Of a stretch of 8,634 bases of DNA, positions 1 through 5,047 are shown piece after piece. The stretch lies in the NCBI GenBank assembly GCA_030635525.1, contig DAOVYR010000038.1, forward strand, positions 1 to 8,634. The letters run 5' to 3'. The translations under genes and the position numbers were made by a program. The notes under the pieces were generated by a model. It did not search any database. It saw only the letters and a program-made list of their open reading frames with translations, and was not told the DNA's origin. The stretch is from Candidatus Nanohalarchaeota archaeon (GTDB taxonomy: Archaea > EX4484-52 > B79-G9). Each line of letters opens with the position of its first letter. The stretch's first letter is position 1.

Positions 1-311
1 CCCGCAGTCTTCTCAAACTCAGCGCATCTCAAAACATGCTTCTCTGCCTCTTTCCTGAGTGAAGAAACACGATGTCGCCCATCCCCATACAACTTGCAGT
101 CGACACACAAACAAAAGCAATCCCAGTACCCGACCACATCAATCTCAAACTTCCTCACATCATTAAAGAAAACCTTCCTGAAATCAGCTTCAACACCAAA
201 AGACAGGACAATTTTGAGGACATACTCCTCAAAATCCTGCCATCGGTTCTCAAACTCCAAATCAGCATCCCTGCCTCGAGAAAAATTCACGGTCAAACCT
301 TTCCTGCGCAT
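1..311 (-). CDS. PD-(D/E)XK nuclease-like domain, partial at left edge
   Basis: This reading frame stays open from an ATG at 311 to the window edge (103 codons). Residues 20-40 form a helix (FENRWQDFEEYV, then LKIVLSFG). A probable active site follows: E56-I-D58 at the end of one strand and D71-C-K73 on the next (EIDVVGY, then CVDCKLYG). This is the spacing and strand pattern of PD-(D/E)XK nucleases, as in Mrr-like and archaeal endonuclease-like proteins. The sequence shows the motif; the substrate is unknown. No good SD precedes the ATG at 311. The frame overlaps the end of the ORF at 262-504 by 50 nt, and a one-base change in the A5 run at 281-285 would fuse the two. It is therefore more likely the body of a frameshifted gene starting at 504 than an independent gene. 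The C-terminus lies outside the window. Confidence 0.6.
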   Translation of the reverse strand, partial: MRRKGLTVNFSRGRDADLEFENRWQDFEEYVLKIVLSFGVEADFRKVFFNDVRKFEIDVVGYWDCFCLCVDCKLYGDGRHRVSSLRKEAEKHVLRCAEFEKTA

Positions 312-504
312 GCTTCCCAAACGCATAGGGGAACATATCAGAAAGCTCCTTTACCCGTCTTCTCGCCTTTTCCTTCGCCTGATGCCACTTCTTTTCCTCA
401 TCAAAGCTCTTCTTCCTGAACTCCTCAACAAAAATTCCCTTCGTAGACAACCCTTCTTTCCTCAAATTCTGCCTCAAAAGACACATCTCAGACTCCATAT
501 CCAT
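262..504 (-). pseudogene. N-terminal part of the nuclease gene, apparently frameshifted
   Basis: An 80-codon ORF starts at an ATG with an excellent SD (GGTGA, 5 nt, ATG at 504), so translation probably does begin here. The protein is charged and helical, rich in Lys, Arg and Glu, with an F-P-Y-A-F-G segment near residue 60. It stops at 262 shortly after RFDREF. If one T is removed from the T5 run (281-285, plus-strand A5), the frame continues as RFDREF-SRGRDADLEF into the nuclease domain at 1-311. That gives a plausible single protein of more than 160 residues. I cannot tell a real mutation from a homopolymer sequencing error. It could instead be a separate small protein partly overlapping the nuclease gene. 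It lies 29 nt downstream of a 44-codon ORF and shares its promoter at 713-720. Confidence 0.5.
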
Positions 505-533
505 CTAAATCACCCCAATTTAATATCTGATCA

Positions 534-668
534 TCATGCAAAAACAAAGCTTGAAAGAAGCATCTGTCCGCTATATCCTGACTTCTTCTGACCTGCATAA
601 GGATATTTCCTTGATAACTGTGCAATCCTAAGCATCATCTTCTGCCTCATCATATATCTTGTATTCAT
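534..668 (-). CDS. small ORF of 44 codons, first in the nuclease unit
   Basis: I do not recognise this protein. It begins MNTRYMMRQKMMLRIAQLSR and ends SGQMLLSSFVFA: a basic, Met-rich first half, a polar G/Y/K middle (KYPYAGQKKSGYSG) and a short hydrophobic tail. The ATG at 668 follows a clear SD (AGGTGAT at 678-672). An in-frame ATG at 671 sits too close to that SD. A TATA box lies about 48 nt upstream. The stop is followed 29 nt later by the well-signalled ATG of the nuclease gene, so the two are probably cotranscribed. The support is the promoter, SD and spacing, not homology. It could be a leader peptide or a small partner protein. Confidence 0.4.
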   Translation of the reverse strand: MNTRYMMRQKMMLRIAQLSRKYPYAGQKKSGYSGQMLLSSFVFA

Positions 669-712
669 CATATCACCTAATTATATCAGTACACATCAAT
701 TCACTCGCCCGG

Positions 713-720
713 TATATAAA
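713..720 (-). promoter_or_regulatory. TATA box of the small ORF/nuclease unit
   Basis: TTTATATA on the minus strand, preceded by a purine-rich BRE-like stretch (GAAAGGG). Transcription would start near 690, leaving about 20 nt of leader with the SD at 678-672. The motif is nearly symmetric, but the BRE side and the SD both point to the minus strand. Confidence 0.55.
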
Positions 721-822
721 CCCTTTCAGTACGCACCTTGCCGATAGAACCCTAAAAATTCAAAAACCACATACAACAAACCAAAATTCATATTAAGGCA
801 AATACCGAAACAAACAGCAATC

Positions 823-832
823 TATTTTAAAG
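823..832 (+). promoter_or_regulatory. TATA-like box for the mini-ORF/wHTH transcript
   Basis: TATTTTAAAG is centred about 26 nt before the ATG at 853. That is the expected spacing for a leaderless archaeal transcript beginning at that ATG. Confidence 0.4.
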
Positions 833-852
833 TTAAAAGCAAAAGTATCATC

Positions 853-921
853 ATGCCCAATAAACTGCTCCTATGCCTCACACCCGTAATAATCATAATT
901 CTGGAAATCTTCCCTAGCTGA
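853..921 (+). CDS. 22-codon hydrophobic mini-ORF ahead of the membrane wHTH gene
   Basis: The ORF encodes MPNKLLLCLTPV followed by IIIILEIFPS: one short positive patch and then a single hydrophobic stretch. A TATA-like element lies 26 nt upstream of its ATG, so it would be read from a leaderless mRNA. Its TGA is separated by only 4 nt from the ATG of the membrane regulator, in a different frame, an arrangement typical of translational coupling. The evidence is positional; a 22-codon ORF can arise by chance. Confidence 0.3.
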   Translation: MPNKLLLCLTPVIIIILEIFPS

Positions 922-925
922 TACA

Positions 926-1489
926 ATGGACGAAAAAATCACACTAGACAGGAAAACATTCAAAGCCCTTGCACAGGACACAAGAATCACAATCCTGAAA
1001 GAACTGGGCAAAAGAAGAAAAACGCAGACAGAACTGGCAAAACAGCTAAACCTGTCAAACTCCACCATAAAAGAGCACCTCGAGAACCTCGGGGAAGCAG
1101 ACCTCGTCAAACAAATAGACGAAGGCTACAAATGGAAATACTACGAACTCACAAAAAAAGGAAAAAATATAATCTACCCGCATGAGACCAAAATATGGAT
1201 ATCCCTCATAATGGCTCTGCTTGCACTCACAATAGCCACAAACAACCTCATATCCAAACTAACACCCTCTGCCATAAAAGCGCCAGAGCTGGCATCAACA
1301 GCAAAAGAAGCAGGAAGGAACATGATAGAAGACGCAGAAGAGACATTCGCCGGCGCGCCACCCCCGCATGAAACACTGACCTCCTACCCCCACTTTGCAG
1401 TCCCCTACACAGACATCCTGATAATACTGACACTCGCCATACTTCTCGGAATACTCATCGGTTGGCTCATAAAATCAAAAAGATCATGA
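926..1489 (+). CDS. membrane-anchored winged-helix (ArsR-like) transcription regulator
   Basis: 187 residues. Residues 5-85 form a winged helix-turn-helix of the ArsR/HTH_20 type. FKALAQDTRITILKELGKR is the first helix pair, TQTELAKQLNLSNSTIKEHL the recognition part, and LVKQ...KYYELTKKGK the wing. A transmembrane helix follows at about 89-109 (IWISLIMALLALTIATNNLI), then an extracytoplasmic loop rich in Ala, Glu and Pro. A second helix lies at about 161-182, with a basic KSKRS tail. Both the DNA-binding domain and the short tail should face the cytoplasm. Archaea carry many such wHTH-TM proteins, usually of unknown signal. The start at 926 keeps the complete first helix; a weak SD-like GCTGA lies 4 nt upstream. 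The next gene downstream, moxR, has a 12-bp inverted repeat around its TATA box that could be a target (inference). Confidence 0.8.
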   Translation: MDEKITLDRKTFKALAQDTRITILKELGKRRKTQTELAKQLNLSNSTIKEHLENLGEADLVKQIDEGYKWKYYELTKKGKNIIYPHETKIWISLIMALLALTIATNNLISKLTPSAIKAPELASTAKEAGRNMIEDAEETFAGAPPPHETLTSYPHFAVPYTDILIILTLAILLGILIGWLIKSKRS

Positions 1490-1503
1490 ATACCCACGCA
1501 AAA

Positions 1504-1511
1504 TATATAAA
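1504..1511 (+). promoter_or_regulatory. TATA-like box before a small hairpin
   Basis: TATATAAA on the plus strand, just after the wHTH gene. Initiation would be expected near 1533, at the base of the hairpin at 1535-1565. No ORF follows within that hairpin transcript: the only ATG there reads ATG GAA ATT TAA. Confidence 0.35.
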
Positions 1512-1534
1512 CAATCAACTCCAATAAAAAATCA

Positions 1535-1574
1535 TGGAAATTTAAGTCTGGTTGTCCAATTTCCAAGCCTTTTT
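1535..1574 (+). terminator. hairpin plus T5: terminator of the wHTH gene or a tiny RNA
   Basis: TGGAAATT (1535-1542) pairs perfectly with AATTTCCA (1558-1565) across a 15-nt loop, followed by AAGCC and TTTTT (1570-1574). This is hairpin/U-tract geometry about 45 nt after the wHTH stop codon. Because a TATA box lies one promoter spacing upstream, it could also be the whole of a roughly 40-nt transcript. Confidence 0.45.
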
Positions 1575-1607
1575 ATTGTTTAATATACTTAGTGTAACAA
1601 TAAAAAG
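1569..1607. promoter_or_regulatory. moxR promoter inside a perfect 12-bp inverted repeat
   Basis: CTTTTTATTGTT (1569-1580) is the exact reverse complement of AACAATAAAAAG (1596-1607), with a 15-nt spacer. The TATA box TTTAATATA (1579-1587) lies at the left arm/spacer junction. The predicted start of transcription, near 1609, falls just past the right arm. A dimeric repressor bound here would cover the BRE, TATA box and start site. The repeat and its position are seen directly; use as an operator is inferred. Confidence 0.5.
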
Positions 1608-1634
1608 AAGCCCTAACTTCTATAAACAAATCAG

Positions 1635-2630
1635 GTGATACTCATAGACAAACAGATAAAAGAACTGAACGAAAAAGCCCAAACCTACTCAAAAGACCTC
1701 GAAAGCATACTGAAAGAAATCCAAAAAGTAGTAGTAGGACAAAACTATCCTCTGGAACGCCTGCTGATATCACTCATAGCAGACGGCCACATACTCTTAG
1801 AAGGCCTTCCCGGCCTCGCAAAAACACTCATGATAAAAACCCTCTCCGACTGCGTAGAATCAGACTTCAAACGCATCCAGTTCACACCCGACCTGTTGCC
1901 GGCAGACATCACCGGCACAAAGATCTACAACCAGAACACAGCCAAATTCACAACAAAAAGAGGCCCGATATTTGCAAACTTCATACTGGCAGACGAGATA
2001 AACCGCAGCCCCCCAAAAGTCCAGTCCGCCCTCTTAGAGGCGATGCAGGAGAGGCAAGTCACAATCTCCGGTGAAACCTACCCCCTTCCAAAGCCATTCC
2101 TCGTCATGGCAACACAAAACCCCCTGGAGACAGAAGGCACATATACCCTCCCCGAAGCACAGATCGACCGCTTCATGCTCAAAGTAAACGTACAATACCC
2201 CACAAAAAGCGAAGAAAAACACATAATCAAGCGCATGACCACATCAGAAATACCAAAGGTAAACAAAATAATCGACCCCATAAAGATAATAGAAATCCAG
2301 AGATTCAGCCGCACCATATACCTGGACGAAAAAATAGAGAACTACATAACCGAGATCGTTCATGCGACCCGCACACCAAAAGAATTCGGTCTCGACATAG
2401 ACCAATACATAGAATACGGCGCATCACCCCGCGCATCCATCTGGCTCGCGCTCGCAGGCAAAGCCCACGCCTTAATAAACAGCCGCGGCTATGTGACCCC
2501 TGAAGACATAAAAGCCATCGCACCGGACATCCTCCGTCACAGGATAATACTGACCTACGAAGCACTTGCAGAAGACATAAAAACAGACACAATAATAGAA
2601 CAGCTCCTGAAAACCGTAAAAATCCCGTAA
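1635..2630 (+). CDS. MoxR-family AAA+ ATPase
   Basis: 331 residues, the usual MoxR length. Walker A is G57-LPGLAK-T64, Walker B is ILADE with D120/E121 followed by INRSPPKVQSALLEAMQE, sensor 1 is MATQNP (158-163), and an arginine-finger-like R179 lies in EAQIDRF. The C-terminal lid has sensor 2 in SPRASIWLALAGKAHAL and ends VTPEDIKAIAPDILRHRI. MoxR ATPases are chaperone-like and usually act with DUF58 and VWA proteins encoded next door. None is visible here, so the partner is unknown. The start given is a GTG that is itself part of the SD (GGTGA at 1634-1638). The codon 5 nt after that SD is ATA at 1644, which may be the true start. The promoter is at 1579-1587; the stop lies 49 nt before the next gene. 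Confidence 0.93.
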   Translation: MILIDKQIKELNEKAQTYSKDLESILKEIQKVVVGQNYPLERLLISLIADGHILLEGLPGLAKTLMIKTLSDCVESDFKRIQFTPDLLPADITGTKIYNQNTAKFTTKRGPIFANFILADEINRSPPKVQSALLEAMQERQVTISGETYPLPKPFLVMATQNPLETEGTYTLPEAQIDRFMLKVNVQYPTKSEEKHIIKRMTTSEIPKVNKIIDPIKIIEIQRFSRTIYLDEKIENYITEIVHATRTPKEFGLDIDQYIEYGASPRASIWLALAGKAHALINSRGYVTPEDIKAIAPDILRHRIILTYEALAEDIKTDTIIEQLLKTVKIP

Positions 2631-2644
2631 AGAACCCAACAGTA

Positions 2645-2654
2645 AATTTTAAAA
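2645..2654 (+). promoter_or_regulatory. TATA-like box of the coiled-coil gene
   Basis: AATTTTAAAA is centred about 29 nt before the ATG at 2680, and no SD lies in between. This suggests a leaderless transcript separate from moxR. Confidence 0.45.
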
Positions 2655-2679
2655 GGCTTATGCTCCTATATACCTGTAT

Positions 2680-3510
2680 ATGAACGACTCAATAACATCT
2701 CTCAAAGAAAAAAGAGACGAACTCAACTCACAGGTAAAACAACTTCTTTTGGAAGTAAAATCCCAAAGAGACAAACTTAATTCTATTAATGAAAAAATAA
2801 ACGACGTAACAGAAAAACGGGACGCGAAAAACAACCTCGTAAAAGAACTCATAAAAAAAAGAAAAACAATCACAGAAAAGATAAAAGAATCCCGGGCAAC
2901 CCAGAAGCAAAACGCAGAGGAATCAGCAAAATACGGGCATATCCCAAAAGACCCTGCAAAACTAAAAGCAGAAATAAAAAAACTCGACTGGGACATCCAG
3001 ACAAGACAGCACACAGTAAAGCAGGATGAACAGATGCAAACGCGCCTTGAGCAAATGGAAAACTCCCTTGCACTCGTAAAATCGAGCGAAAAGATAAACA
3101 AAAAACTAAGCAAAACCCATGCAAAAATAAGCGATCTGGAAGAAGAACTGGAACTCATACAGCAGCTCATAGTAGATAACAACCATGCAGGCAAAAAAGA
3201 ACACGAAGAACTCACTGTACTCTACAACCAGATAAAGGGGATAAGAACTGACGCTGCTCCGAAGTTCAGGCAGATAAAAGAACTCAAAAAAGAAGCAGAT
3301 GATACCCACCATGAATATATCGGACAACTCAACAAACAGAAAAAACAAAAACAAGCAAAAATAGAATCAGAAAAAAAGCACGAAGAACAGAATAAAACCC
3401 AAAAAGAAGAAGAACTAAAAAAGAAAGCAAAAGACCTATATACGCAATTCATCAAAGGAAAGAAACTAACCGGTGAAGAACTAATAATAATCCGGAAGTA
3501 CGGGCAGTGA
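2680..3510 (+). CDS. archaeal coiled-coil protein, COG1340-like
   Basis: 276 residues, almost entirely charged helix. A first coiled coil covers about residues 1-78. A break follows at YGHIPKDP (85-92), then the signature-like segment KLDWDIQT (101-108), a second coil at about 115-215, and a very basic Lys/Gln/Glu stretch at 216-250. The C-terminal motif LYTQFIKGKKLTGEELIIIRKYG (253-275, two pieces joined) may be a short helical hairpin. The LDWxIQT segment after a helix break and the FKKGEKLT-like end match my memory of archaeal COG1340 proteins, whose function is unsettled. There is no signal peptide or membrane helix, so it is cytoplasmic. The ATG at 2680 has no SD but a TATA element 29 nt upstream. 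A T6 run at 3536-3541 probably ends the transcript. Confidence 0.82.
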   Translation: MNDSITSLKEKRDELNSQVKQLLLEVKSQRDKLNSINEKINDVTEKRDAKNNLVKELIKKRKTITEKIKESRATQKQNAEESAKYGHIPKDPAKLKAEIKKLDWDIQTRQHTVKQDEQMQTRLEQMENSLALVKSSEKINKKLSKTHAKISDLEEELELIQQLIVDNNHAGKKEHEELTVLYNQIKGIRTDAAPKFRQIKELKKEADDTHHEYIGQLNKQKKQKQAKIESEKKHEEQNKTQKEEELKKKAKDLYTQFIKGKKLTGEELIIIRKYGQ

Positions 3511-3535
3511 GCAAAAACACAGACAACCTCATCTA

Positions 3536-3541
3536 TTTTTT
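3536..3541 (+). terminator. T6 tract after the coiled-coil gene
   Basis: TTTTTT lies 26 nt past the stop codon. Archaeal RNA polymerase terminates at such oligo-T tracts without needing a hairpin. Confidence 0.4.
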
Positions 3542-3554
3542 ATCGTACATAAAG

Positions 3555-3561
3555 TATAAAT
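3555..3561 (+). promoter_or_regulatory. TATA box for the hairpin-array RNA
   Basis: TATAAAT lies between the T6 terminator and the hairpin array. Initiation would fall near 3583, about 16 nt before the first helix begins at 3599. No start codon with an SD follows. Confidence 0.4.
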
Positions 3562-3661
3562 CCCACGCTTTTTCATCGTAGCTTCTTCAATTTACACCAT
3601 AGTTCACGCCGTTACTACGTTGACAAATGTAACCAAAAAACAATAGGCGTTAACTATCCGG

Positions 3662-3826
3662 GCGAATCTCAAAGATTCGCTGGATTTCGCAATTCATACT
3701 GAATTGCTGTATCGCCAAAAACGCATGCGTTTTTGCGACCCTAAAATTCCCGTGGAATTTTAAGGGTTGCGAAATTAGGAATTGGATACCAATTCCGCAA
3801 TCATAAAAATCACAAAGTGATTTTTA
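3662..3826. repeat. six tandem inverted repeats, mostly 27 nt apart
   Basis: The 5' arms start at 3662, 3689, 3716, 3743, 3778 and 3805. The steps are 27, 27, 27, 35 and 27 nt. Arms: GCGAATCT, GCAATTCA, CAAAAACG, AAAATTCC, GGAATTGG, AAAAATCAC, each followed by a 3-4 nt loop and its exact reverse complement. Linkers are about 8 nt (16 nt between the fourth and fifth) and tend to look like GCNNNNTA. Geometry is kept while stem sequence changes, so this is neither a copy-type direct repeat nor a CRISPR array. Confidence 0.85.
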
Positions 3827-3893
3827 ATGATGTGGCAAAGACATATGGTCCAAAACGTATCCCATAATTTCTTATCGCAAAATCAATTTCAGT

Positions 3894-3913
3894 TATATTT
3901 CGATATAGTTTTT
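3894..3913 (+). terminator. TTCG-loop hairpin plus T5, 3' end of the candidate RNA
   Basis: TATAT-TTCG-ATATA (3894-3907) is followed by G and TTTTT (3909-3913). A second weaker set follows: AATTC-AGG-GAATT at 3920-3932 and T5 at 3942-3946. Both fit ends for a plus-strand transcript. Confidence 0.45.
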
Positions 3914-3993
3914 AGTCTCAATTCAGGGAATTCCATAACTCTTTTTGGCATAATACGATTAGATGAAACAAACACCACATACCAAATATCATA

Positions 3994-4042
3994 GAAAAAA
4001 AAGATAGAAAAAAGAAAAAACAATCCGGGAATCAATCCCGGA
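3994..4042 (-). terminator. strong hairpin/poly-T terminator of the pilin unit
   Basis: On the minus strand, 8 nt past the pilin stop, TCCGGGA and TCCCGGA (4042-4036 and 4030-4024) form a perfect 7-bp GC-rich stem with a 5-nt loop. It is followed by three T tracts (T6, T6, T8) down to about 3995. The layout resembles a bacterial intrinsic terminator. Confidence 0.75.
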
Positions 4043-4050
4043 ATTCCAAA

Positions 4051-4584
4051 TCAGCATGTCTTATGGGTTCCTGTGTCGGGTATCGAACAGACGTAAACAT
4101 CTCCAGTACCGAATGGAGGTTCAACCTTTATTTCAACAGCCCCATTCCTACCCGGTTCTGTCGGATATGCTGTAGGACCTACCGCAGGGGCATACGTACA
4201 TGTTGTTCCCTGACTGGTTATACTTGTTGAACACGCCGCAGGCAAGGATTTCATCTGCCCGTCAATATAAATCTTGATATTACCTGCCTCAGCAGGTGTA
4301 AAAACACGGCTTCCCGAATTCTTAAAGATAAAATTCAAATCACCGGTAGCAGTATCGTTATAAACAGACACTATCTCCAGCCGTGTATTCTTTTGATCCT
4401 GAAGACGAGCTATATCCGCATCAGTATCCGCTGCAATACCCTCCTGCAAACTCATAATCCAGACATAAGCCATGCCCGCCGCAGCGACAGTCATCATCAG
4501 AAGCAGCACAATCGCAATAACAGGCGTAATACCCTTCCTCTTTGACTTACTTTTCCAACCAAACATATTTTTCACAAATTTCAT
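4051..4584 (-). CDS. type IV pilin/archaellin-like secreted subunit
   Basis: 177 residues. A basic leader (residues 1-18, ending KSKSKRKG) is followed by ITPVIAIVLLLMMTVAAAG and AYVWI. This is a class III signal peptide cut after G18 by a PibD/FlaK-type prepilin peptidase, leaving a hydrophobic helix that packs the fibre core. The KG-I-(T/S)PVIAxVLLL form is typical of archaeal pilin-like proteins rather than of the archaellin QxGIGT form. The rest is a beta-rich extracellular domain (LEIVSVYNDTATGDLNFIFKN pattern) with four cysteines. The last residue is Cys, which may form disulfides. The start at 4584 has a perfect SD (GGTGA, 5 nt, ATG); the in-frame GTG at 4593 is part of that SD. It sits 16 nt after the small membrane-protein gene and shares its promoter. 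No pilus ATPase or platform gene is in the window. Confidence 0.85.
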   Translation of the reverse strand: MKFVKNMFGWKSKSKRKGITPVIAIVLLLMMTVAAAGMAYVWIMSLQEGIAADTDADIARLQDQKNTRLEIVSVYNDTATGDLNFIFKNSGSRVFTPAEAGNIKIYIDGQMKSLPAACSTSITSQGTTCTYAPAVGPTAYPTEPGRNGAVEIKVEPPFGTGDVYVCSIPDTGTHKTC

Positions 4585-4600
4585 AAATCTCACCTTCCAA

Positions 4601-4789
4601 TTATAATCCTATCATTACAGATCTCAAAACAAAAAACATAAGCAATATTATAACAACTGCAGAAGTTACACCAAGTACAAGCCCGAACCCATATTCAATC
4701 CCGTTTTCCAAATCCGTATTATGCTTATCCGAGTAATTGCCACCTTTAACATTTTGAAGTATCCTCCCCAAGCCTTTTGACTCACTCAT
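4601..4789 (-). CDS. small single-pass membrane protein cotranscribed with the pilin
   Basis: 62 residues, not recognised. The N-terminal half is soluble and polar (MSESKGLGRILQNVKGGNYS...). One membrane helix runs from about residue 36 to 57 (LVLGVTSAVVIILLMFFVL), then RSVMIGL. There is no prepilin cleavage site, so it is not an obvious pilin. The start at 4789 is chosen because AGGAGG lies 9 nt upstream, matching the SD geometry of the PAC2 gene. An ATG at 4795 is only 3 nt from the SD. A TATA box lies about 55 nt upstream and the pilin gene starts 16 nt after the stop. A role as pilin chaperone, anchor or minor component is only a guess from position. Confidence 0.65.
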   Translation of the reverse strand: MSESKGLGRILQNVKGGNYSDKHNTDLENGIEYGFGLVLGVTSAVVIILLMFFVLRSVMIGL

Positions 4790-4839
4790 AATCATATCCC
4801 TCCTTTAAGATATAAACTACCTATTCTTAGAATAAGGGC

Positions 4840-4848
4840 ATATATAAA
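4840..4848 (-). promoter_or_regulatory. TATA box of the small membrane protein/pilin unit
   Basis: TTTATATAT on the minus strand. Predicted initiation near 4819 leaves a leader that holds the AGGAGG SD. Confidence 0.6.
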
Positions 4849-4878
4849 GATTGTCCTACGACCTACAAATGACAACAC

Positions 4879-5043
4879 TTACCTGACCACTGTAATCGGA
4901 ATAACATCCTTTTCAAACTCAAGTTTGGCAAGCCCGATAGGGTTAGTCTCCCTGCTCTTGATCAGCGGGGGCGCCCCCATCGAAATCTGAAGCGCTCTCG
5001 CACCAATAATCCTCGATTTTTCATATCTTGTATATTCTTCCAA
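4879..5043 (-). CDS. rpoK: DNA-directed RNA polymerase subunit K (Rpo6)
   Basis: 54 residues, close to the usual length of about 57. The sequence EEYTRYEKSRIIGARALQIS followed by MGAPPLIKSRETNPIGLAKLEF and then VIPITVVR contains the family core TRYEKxRIIGARALQISMGAP and the E-F-x-x-x-x-I-P-I-T-V ending. Rpo6 corresponds to bacterial omega and eukaryotic Rpb6; it clamps the largest subunit and aids polymerase assembly. The start is a TTG at 5043. The SD GGTGA (5052-5048) overlaps the end of the PAC2 gene and its TGA, so translation is coupled to PAC2. It is the last gene of the aif2a-nop10-PAC2 unit. No clear oligo-T tract follows before the next promoter at 4848. Confidence 0.92.
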   Translation of the reverse strand: MEEYTRYEKSRIIGARALQISMGAPPLIKSRETNPIGLAKLEFEKDVIPITVVR

Positions 5044-5047
5044 AAAA

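Larger units (their letters stand above)
3584..3913 (+). ncRNA. candidate structured RNA built from a 27-nt-phased hairpin array
   Basis: No convincing protein gene lies here, but almost every base from 3599 to 3836 can pair. A helix of 11 pairs in 12 positions (3599-3610 with 3646-3657) encloses a smaller hairpin (ACGTT/AATGT, 3617-3630). Six short hairpins then follow, at 3662-3680, 3689-3707, 3716-3735, 3743-3761, 3778-3796 and 3804-3826. Each has 8-10 perfect pairs and a 3-nt loop (4 nt in the third), and the stems differ in sequence. Wobble pairs (3661/3681, 3737/3768, 3619/3628) are G-U only when the plus strand is RNA; on the minus strand they would be C-A. A TATA box lies upstream, and a TATAT-TTCG-ATATA hairpin with T5 closes the region. 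The ends are predicted. It matches no RNase P, SRP or rRNA landmark that I can see. Confidence 0.5.

Noticed and set aside
72..591. Two plus-strand ORFs of 115 and 165 codons at the left end
   Set aside because: They are antisense shadows of the minus-strand nuclease frames. They have low-complexity Pro/Ser/Leu/His composition, no SD or TATA, and overlap each other.
2658..3455. Several minus-strand ORFs opposite the coiled-coil gene
   Set aside because: Their Phe/Ser/Cys-rich translations are the complement of Lys/Glu-rich coiled-coil codons.
3652..3806. An open frame through the hairpin array (reads ...SGRISKIRWISQF...)
   Set aside because: It has no start codon with an SD or promoter spacing. 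The 27-nt period keeps one frame open by chance, and composition is dictated by the palindromes.
3662..3826. CRISPR array
   Set aside because: Spacing is regular, but the units share no repeat sequence and each is its own palindrome. No cas gene is near.
3584..3913. RNase P RNA, SRP RNA or an integron attC site
   Set aside because: I found none of the conserved core motifs of RNase P or SRP RNA, and no integrase or attC consensus ends. A computed covariance search would be needed to exclude remote similarity.
4585..4593. GTG start of the pilin at 4593
   Set aside because: That GTG is part of the GGTGA SD for the ATG at 4584.
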